From the NCBI RefSeq assembly GCF_000314995.1, contig NZ_BAEO01000041.1, positions 1 to 64,000 of the forward strand: 64,000 nucleotides of DNA, given 5' to 3'. The stretch's first letter is position 1. Every line of letters begins with the position of its first letter. Positions 59,205 to 64,000 of this stretch are shown in pieces. The stretch is from Paraglaciecola arctica BSs20135 (GTDB lineage: Bacteria; Pseudomonadota; Gammaproteobacteria; Enterobacterales; Alteromonadaceae). A program made the position numbers and the translations under genes. The notes beneath the pieces are model-generated. The model was not told the origin of the DNA. It saw nothing but the letters and a program-made list of their open reading frames with translations, and made no database searches.

Positions 59205-59651
59205 TTATAATTTCCTCATGGCACACATAAATTCGGCTTCACATGCGGATTTTCCATCAACGCTGGCCACCCCATGAAACTTCCAAATCCCACGACGTTC
59301 TTTAATTAATACTACTTCCATATCCATACGGTCGCCAGGCACGACAGGCATTTTAAAACGCGCTTTGTCGATTCCTGCATAAAGATACAAATCGTCAGAG
59401 TTACCAGCCGTTTTAAAACCTAATACACCAGCAACCTGGGCTAAGGCTTCAAGGATCATAACCCCCGGGAAAATGGGCTTACCAGGGAAATGCCCAGTAA
59501 AACAAGGTTCATTAAAAGTGATATTTTTATAAGCGGATATAGACTCATTGAGAGTGTAATCTGTCACTCTATCGACTAACAAGAATGGATAACGATGGGG
59601 AAGTAAATCCATGATATCTTCTATTTCAAGAGTGTTTACTGTATTAGACAA
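59205..59651 (-). CDS. fabZ: 3-hydroxyacyl-[acyl-carrier-protein] dehydratase FabZ
   Basis: The 148-residue hotdog dehydratase acts in fatty acid elongation. [14 protein letters not shown] opens the fold, and the active site is H54 ([11 protein letters not shown]) with E68 (MILEALAQ). The place between lpxD and lpxA is conserved and ties fatty acid and lipid A supply. Confidence 0.96.
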   Translation of the reverse strand: MSNTVNTLEIEDIMDLLPHRYPFLLVDRVTDYTLNESISAYKNITFNEPCFTGHFPGKPIFPGVMILEALAQVAGVLGFKTAGNSDDLYLYAGIDKARFKMPVVPGDRMDMEVVLIKERRGIWKFHGVASVDGKSACEAEFMCAMRKL

Positions 59652-59690
59652 AGGGTGTTCTCCTAAACTAACCAGTCGGTAGCTAATTCA

Positions 59691-60725
59691 CTACTGCTGC
59701 TGGTTTTTTTCCAATGTTTTGACGCGTTGATTAAGGCTAGTAATATTTCGCAATGCTACCATATTTTTGCGCCAATCTCTGTTGGCTTCAGCGGGTATAC
59801 CAGACGAATATACGCCTGGTTCTGAAATACTTTTAGTGACCATACTCATGCCTGTAAAAATCACATTATCGCATATGTTAATGTGACCATTAATACCGAC
59901 TAAACCAGCCATGCTACAATTTTTGCCAATAACTGAACTGCCGGCAATCACAGAACATGCCGCCATTGCAGTATTTTCACCTATTTCAACGTTATGGGCA
60001 ATTTGGCATTGATTGTCAATGATCACTCCATCAGCCAAAATAGTATTGTCTAACGCACCACGATCTATTGTAGTGCTAGCGCCTATTTCGACTCTGTTGC
60101 CAATGACAACACTGCCAAGCTGAGGGATCTTAATCCAGCGGCCATTTTCGTTGGCATAGCCAAAACCATCACTACCGATAACAGTATTAGATTGAACTAA
60201 GCAATCCGTACCCATTATCACGTCATGATAAATAGTGACATTAGCCCATAATTTTGTATTTGCACCTAACTGAGCGCTTTTACCAATAAAACATCCAGCA
60301 CCAATAATGACATTATCACCAAGTATCACACCTGATTCAATAACAGCATTTGCTCCAATTTTAACATCTTTCCCCAATGTAACATTTTCGCCAATAACCG
60401 CATGAGGTGATATCTCGTGTGCGGGTTCTGGAGTGGTGTCGAGTAGTTGTGCCGCTTTGGCAAACCCAACATATGGGTTACTCATAACAAGGGCAGAACA
60501 AGGGCAATGGGATAATTCGTCTGGATGTAAAATAACGGCTTGCGCCATCGTTAGTTGAAGTTGGCTACGATACTTTTTATTCGACAAAAATGAAAGCTGA
60601 CCGTTGCCAGCTTTGATTAAGGTAGATAAACCACTAATGAGTGTATCTTGAGTATCAGTGCCGGCTAGATGCAGCTCGGCGCCGATGCTTTGGGCCAATT
60701 GAATTAGACTTATTGCGTGACTCAA
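59691..60725 (-). CDS. lpxD: UDP-3-O-acylglucosamine N-acyltransferase
   Basis: The enzyme adds the amide-linked acyl chain in lipid A synthesis. It has an N-terminal uridine-binding domain (LSFLSNKKYR), hexapeptide repeats from about 110 to 310 and a C-terminal helix. The catalytic histidine is H244 in CQIAHNVEIG. I chose the TTG at 60725: a GGGAGG site lies four or five bases before it, whereas an ATG 12 bases upstream would place that site inside the gene and has none of its own. The TTG gives 344 residues, near the family norm. Confidence 0.92.
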   Translation of the reverse strand: MSHAISLIQLAQSIGAELHLAGTDTQDTLISGLSTLIKAGNGQLSFLSNKKYRSQLQLTMAQAVILHPDELSHCPCSALVMSNPYVGFAKAAQLLDTTPEPAHEISPHAVIGENVTLGKDVKIGANAVIESGVILGDNVIIGAGCFIGKSAQLGANTKLWANVTIYHDVIMGTDCLVQSNTVIGSDGFGYANENGRWIKIPQLGSVVIGNRVEIGASTTIDRGALDNTILADGVIIDNQCQIAHNVEIGENTAMAACSVIAGSSVIGKNCSMAGLVGINGHINICDNVIFTGMSMVTKSISEPGVYSSGIPAEANRDWRKNMVALRNITSLNQRVKTLEKNQQQ

Positions 60726-60754
60726 AACACCTCCCATATGACAACTAAAGCAAT

Positions 60755-61270
60755 TTATTTGGTTTTAGCAATTTGCTCAAGAACCAGTTTAGAAATGTCA
60801 CTGTCTGGATTAATAAAAGCCACTGCATTGGCATTTAATATGACATCGTATTTTTCTTTTGCCGCTACGACATCGATACCTTGTTTAATCAAACCTAACA
60901 ATTTGTTTTGTTCTTCTTTTAAACGATTTTGAATTTCTTGTTGTAACGGTTGAGCTTTGGATGTGTATTCGTCACGTAAAGCGAGAATTTTTCCTTCAAG
61001 TTCAGTTTTTTCTTTGGTGCTCATAGTGGCAGCATCACGCTGATTTTTTTCAAGATAATATTTGATATCTTTTTCTAAACGGCTGACTTCTTCAGTTTTA
61101 TCTTTATATTCTGCAGCGATGGTCTCTTGAATACTCGCAGCTTGAGGCATAGCCTGAAAAATACCCTGTACATTCACAGCACCAATTTTTTGTTCCGCAA
61201 ATACCGCTGAACTAGCCATAGCAGTAGTTAATAATGCACCTGCAATTAAACTTTTAGTAAACTTTTTCAA
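60755..61270 (-). CDS. skp: Periplasmic chaperone Skp (OmpH)
   Basis: The 171-residue trimeric chaperone protects outer membrane proteins on their way to BamA. It has a signal peptide (KSLIAGALLTTAMASSAVFA, cut near residue 25), the short strand KIGAVNVQGIFQAMPQ, and long coiled-coil arms rich in Lys, Glu and Gln that return to a final strand. It lies between bamA and lpxD, 52 bases after bamA. Confidence 0.94.
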   Translation of the reverse strand: MKKFTKSLIAGALLTTAMASSAVFAEQKIGAVNVQGIFQAMPQAASIQETIAAEYKDKTEEVSRLEKDIKYYLEKNQRDAATMSTKEKTELEGKILALRDEYTSKAQPLQQEIQNRLKEEQNKLLGLIKQGIDVVAAKEKYDVILNANAVAFINPDSDISKLVLEQIAKTK

Positions 61271-61321
61271 AAGGAACTCCTAATTCTTATTGTTCTAAGG
61301 CTGGTTTTTACCAACCAAAAA

Positions 61322-63799
61322 TTAAAATGTTTGACCAATGTTGAAAGTGAAAAATTTAGAATCATCACCTTCTCTGTCTTGTATAACTCTAGAGAAACTA
61401 AACACCATTGGTCCCATTGGTGATAACCATTGTACAGAAACTCCACCCGATGCTCTATAGAGAGAAGGGTCACTATAATCAATTAATGCATCATTACTGT
61501 AGGTGTTATTCACATTCAAGTCTTTATAGCGGTTAAAATCAAACTCAGTGTCCCATACATTACCGGCATCGATAAATAAACTGGTTCGTACAGAGTTATC
61601 AAAATCAACATCAACAAAAGGTGTAGGTACAATTAACTCAACTCCACCTAGGATCATCGCGTTACCACCTAATGAGCGCGTAGAGATTGAAATTGAATCG
61701 TTAGCATTATTCCCTAAAACCGGGATGCCATTGGGATCAGTAACCACTAATGATGGCGTCACCTGCAAACCACGAGGCCCTACAGTATTGTTTTCAAAGC
61801 CTCTAAGAGAATCTGAACCACCTGCGGTAAAATGTTGTGTGAAAGGCAATATTTGGTCAAGACCATCTGCATCACTATAACCATTACCATAACCCATTTT
61901 TAACCTAGCTAAGAAAGACCAGCGCTGATTACGCGACAAGGGGAAATACCACTTGCCGTCTATCTCAGTCTTGAAGTAGTTCACGTCTGAGTTAGGTGTA
62001 GTGATACCAAATGATGCGCGCTGTGATGAACCTGCAGTTGGGAACACACCGCGGTTAAGCGTAGAGCGTGACCAAGCAACAGAAGCCAAGAAGCTATCAT
62101 AGTTAATCGCAGCATCTGGATTATTCTCATCAACAAACTGGTTATTAAAACGGGTGGTTTGTACATAAGGTTGATTCTGGAATAGTTCTACAGTGCTGTA
62201 AGTTAAACCAAAATTAATTCGATTAAATTGATCTATGGGGTAACCAATATTACTGCCAATCGAAAACTGCTTACTATTGTATTGAATGAGGTTAGCCGAA
62301 CTACCGTCAAATTCACTATAAGATACTGAACCACCTAAGCTGATGCCATCTATGGTGAAATAAGGGTCGGTATAAGATAACTGCACACTCTTTTGATATG
62401 AAACAGTACTCACATTAAAGGCAATACGTTTACCTGTACCCAAAAAGTTATCTTGCTGAATTCCAGCTTGTAAACTTAGCTTAGTGCGATCGCCATAACC
62501 TATACCAGCATTAAAGGCACCAGAAGGCTGCTCCTTAACAGTGAAATTCACATCGACTTTATCTTCTTCGCCTGGCAGACGAACCGTTTCAAAGTCTACA
62601 TTTTCCATATAAGTTAAACGAGAAAGACTATTTTTAGATTGTTCTAACGTAGCATTAGATAACCATGACCCTTCCATTTGAGACACAGATTGGCGAAGCA
62701 CTTCATCAGCCGTACCAATATTTCCAGCAAAATTAATCCGTCTAACATAGATACGTTTACCAGGATCAACCGACAAGACTAACTTCACTGTTTTGTCTTC
62801 TTCGTTGATATCAGGAATAGTGGTGACAGTAGGATAAGCATAGCCATAACGGCCTAAGTACTTACTAATAAATTCTTCGGTGTAAGTGACTGTAGATTGG
62901 TTATACAACTCGCCTTTGGTCAATGGAAGCACCAGTTTGATATAGTCTTCGTACCCCAACAAGTCACCAATAAGCTCTACTTCAGAGATAGTATATTTTT
63001 CACCCTCTGCAACGTTTAAAGTGATATATATACCCGATTTATCAGGTGTCATAGACACTTGGGTAGAATCGATATTAAAACGTAAATAGCCACGGTCTTT
63101 GTAATAGCTAGTAATAGTTTCCATATCACCCGTCAAGGTTTGTTTTTGATAGCGGGTTTCTGATAAAAAGTCCCACCAAGGTGTATCAAATTTTAATTCA
63201 ACTTGTTCTAACAACTCAAAATCACTATAGGTGTCATTTCCAACTACGTTAATTTGTTGAATTTTAGCTGAGTCACCTTCTTCGAATAACAATTTAACAT
63301 CAACCCGATTTCTAGGTAGAGGAGTAATAATTGCGGTAACGTCGGCATTATACTTACCTATGCTATAAAAAAAGTCTTTTAAGCCATTTTCAATAGAAGT
63401 CAGCACGGTTTTATCTAACGGCTCCCCAACTATAATATTGGCGTCATTTAGACTTTCTTGTAACTGCTCATCTTTAATATCGTCATTATCTTCAAAAACA
63501 ATATTACTGATAGTTGGTCTTTCAGTGACCCTTACCAGAAGTGTATTGCCATCACGAAATATTTTAATATTTTCAAAGTGAGTGGAGGAATACATTGACC
63601 GAATAAGCTGTGAAATCCGAAAGCTATTCATCTCATCGCCGACAGTAACAGGCAAATAAGTCAAAGCCGCTCCCAAGGCAACGCGCTGCAGACCTTCAAC
63701 TTTGATATCACGAACGACAAAATCACTGCTTGGGGCTGCTTTTGCGAAGCTAGCAATGGATAAAATCAATCCTGCAACAACTAACTGTTTAAACTTCAT
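61322..63799 (-). CDS. bamA: Outer membrane protein assembly factor BamA
   Basis: This core subunit of the beta-barrel assembly machine has 825 residues: a signal peptide (cut near AKAAPSSDF), five POTRA domains (about 25-430, each with a glycine-containing turn such as IKVEGLQRV, INVVGNDTYSD, VELIGD, INFAGN) and a 16-strand barrel. The barrel has the FTAGGSDSLRGFENNTVGP segment (lid/L6 RGF motif) and ends with MGPMVFSFSRVIQDREGDDSKFFTFNIGQTF (in two parts), closing with aromatic F. Confidence 0.96.
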   Translation of the reverse strand: MKFKQLVVAGLILSIASFAKAAPSSDFVVRDIKVEGLQRVALGAALTYLPVTVGDEMNSFRISQLIRSMYSSTHFENIKIFRDGNTLLVRVTERPTISNIVFEDNDDIKDEQLQESLNDANIIVGEPLDKTVLTSIENGLKDFFYSIGKYNADVTAIITPLPRNRVDVKLLFEEGDSAKIQQINVVGNDTYSDFELLEQVELKFDTPWWDFLSETRYQKQTLTGDMETITSYYKDRGYLRFNIDSTQVSMTPDKSGIYITLNVAEGEKYTISEVELIGDLLGYEDYIKLVLPLTKGELYNQSTVTYTEEFISKYLGRYGYAYPTVTTIPDINEEDKTVKLVLSVDPGKRIYVRRINFAGNIGTADEVLRQSVSQMEGSWLSNATLEQSKNSLSRLTYMENVDFETVRLPGEEDKVDVNFTVKEQPSGAFNAGIGYGDRTKLSLQAGIQQDNFLGTGKRIAFNVSTVSYQKSVQLSYTDPYFTIDGISLGGSVSYSEFDGSSANLIQYNSKQFSIGSNIGYPIDQFNRINFGLTYSTVELFQNQPYVQTTRFNNQFVDENNPDAAINYDSFLASVAWSRSTLNRGVFPTAGSSQRASFGITTPNSDVNYFKTEIDGKWYFPLSRNQRWSFLARLKMGYGNGYSDADGLDQILPFTQHFTAGGSDSLRGFENNTVGPRGLQVTPSLVVTDPNGIPVLGNNANDSISISTRSLGGNAMILGGVELIVPTPFVDVDFDNSVRTSLFIDAGNVWDTEFDFNRYKDLNVNNTYSNDALIDYSDPSLYRASGGVSVQWLSPMGPMVFSFSRVIQDREGDDSKFFTFNIGQTF

Positions 63800-63862
63800 T
63801 TATTAATATTCTTCCTAAACGCACAATATATGTGATGTCATAGTCACATCGACTGATAAAAA

Positions 63863-64000
63863 TTATAAACGCGCAATATCATTTACTATCGCGATACTCA
63901 TTAATAGCAGTAGCAAAACACCACCAATTTTAAATCCTACTTCTTGCACTGATTCTGGAACAGGCCGCCCACTTAAAAGCTCTATAAAGTAATAGAGTAA
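63863..64000 (-). CDS. rseP: RseP zinc metalloprotease, C-terminal end only
   Basis: The frame enters from the right edge and encodes the last 45 residues, ending RPVPESVQEVGFKIGG then VLLLLLMSIAIVNDIARL and TAA (63863-63865). That matches the final membrane helix of RseP (site-2 protease of the sigma-E pathway), whose usual neighbour is bamA. The active site is outside the window. No promoter for bamA is obvious in the 63-base gap. Confidence 0.88.
   Translation of the reverse strand, partial: LLYYFIELLSGRPVPESVQEVGFKIGGVLLLLLMSIAIVNDIARL

Overview
The window looks like a chromosomal segment of a marine gammaproteobacterium of the Alteromonadales, most likely Alteromonadaceae (Paraglaciecola/Glaciecola-like). 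This rests on gene order and protein flavour: a complete ybgC-tolQRAB-pal-cpoB cluster with tRNA-Lys genes beyond it, aspS-nudB-ruvCAB, and bamA-skp-lpxD-fabZ-lpxA-lpxB-rnhB-dnaE-accA-tilS. It also holds a liuRABCDE leucine operon, PEP-CTERM proteins and TPR-linked receiver proteins. The DNA is moderately AT-rich. No phage, insertion sequence, CRISPR array or rRNA was seen. Most of the window is ordinary core genome with accessory genes between the core blocks.

Layout. 1-0.9 kb: an edge copy of a structured dispersed repeat, a bidirectional terminator, and a PEP-CTERM gene broken by one in-frame stop. 1.2-2.8 kb: a receiver-TPR regulator without the phosphoacceptor aspartate; a paralogue lies at 45.6-47.3 kb. 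2.9-5.8 kb: a tryptophan/kynurenine-type cluster (exported alpha/beta hydrolase, kynureninase, SDR). 5.8-14.5 kb: a thiolase divergent from liuR-liuA-liuB-liuC-liuD-liuE, with a probable LiuR operator between them; together these can take isovaleryl-CoA to acetyl-CoA. 14.5-22.6 kb: accessory and housekeeping genes (an lgt of Bacteroidetes-like sequence, a GlxA-type regulator, glgC, a hydrolase, an MFS carrier, a thioesterase, an HDOD protein). 22.7-23.2 kb: tandem copies of the dispersed repeat next to two identical tRNA-Lys genes.

23.4-33.8 kb: the Tol-Pal cell-envelope operon and the Holliday-junction/aspS block, separated by a very AT-rich 0.6 kb gap. That gap carries a promoter-like element and a strong plus-strand terminator but no protein gene, so it is a good small-RNA candidate. 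34-38.4 kb: an ABC ATPase and a permease fused to an M1-type zinc peptidase. 38.6-40.9 kb: a histidine kinase with three tandem FixL-type PAS domains and a stand-alone response regulator. 41-45.5 kb: a CoA-transferase, a thioesterase, a DUF4124 protein, a possible gene remnant, a PEP-CTERM protein and a DUF6265-like protein. 47.3-50.7 kb: metR and metE, divergent around a perfect MetR box. 50.7-64 kb: tilS, accA, dnaE, rnhB, the lipid A genes, skp, bamA and the 3' end of rseP, all on the minus strand.

The items most worth following are the dispersed repeat whose hairpins vary in a compensatory way, the orphan sRNA-like transcription unit at about 29.1 kb, the two degenerate-receiver TPR paralogues, the triple FixL-type PAS kinase, the permease-peptidase fusion and the foreign-looking Lgt. 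I saw no clearly new multi-gene system. All functional calls come from reading motifs, without database searches.
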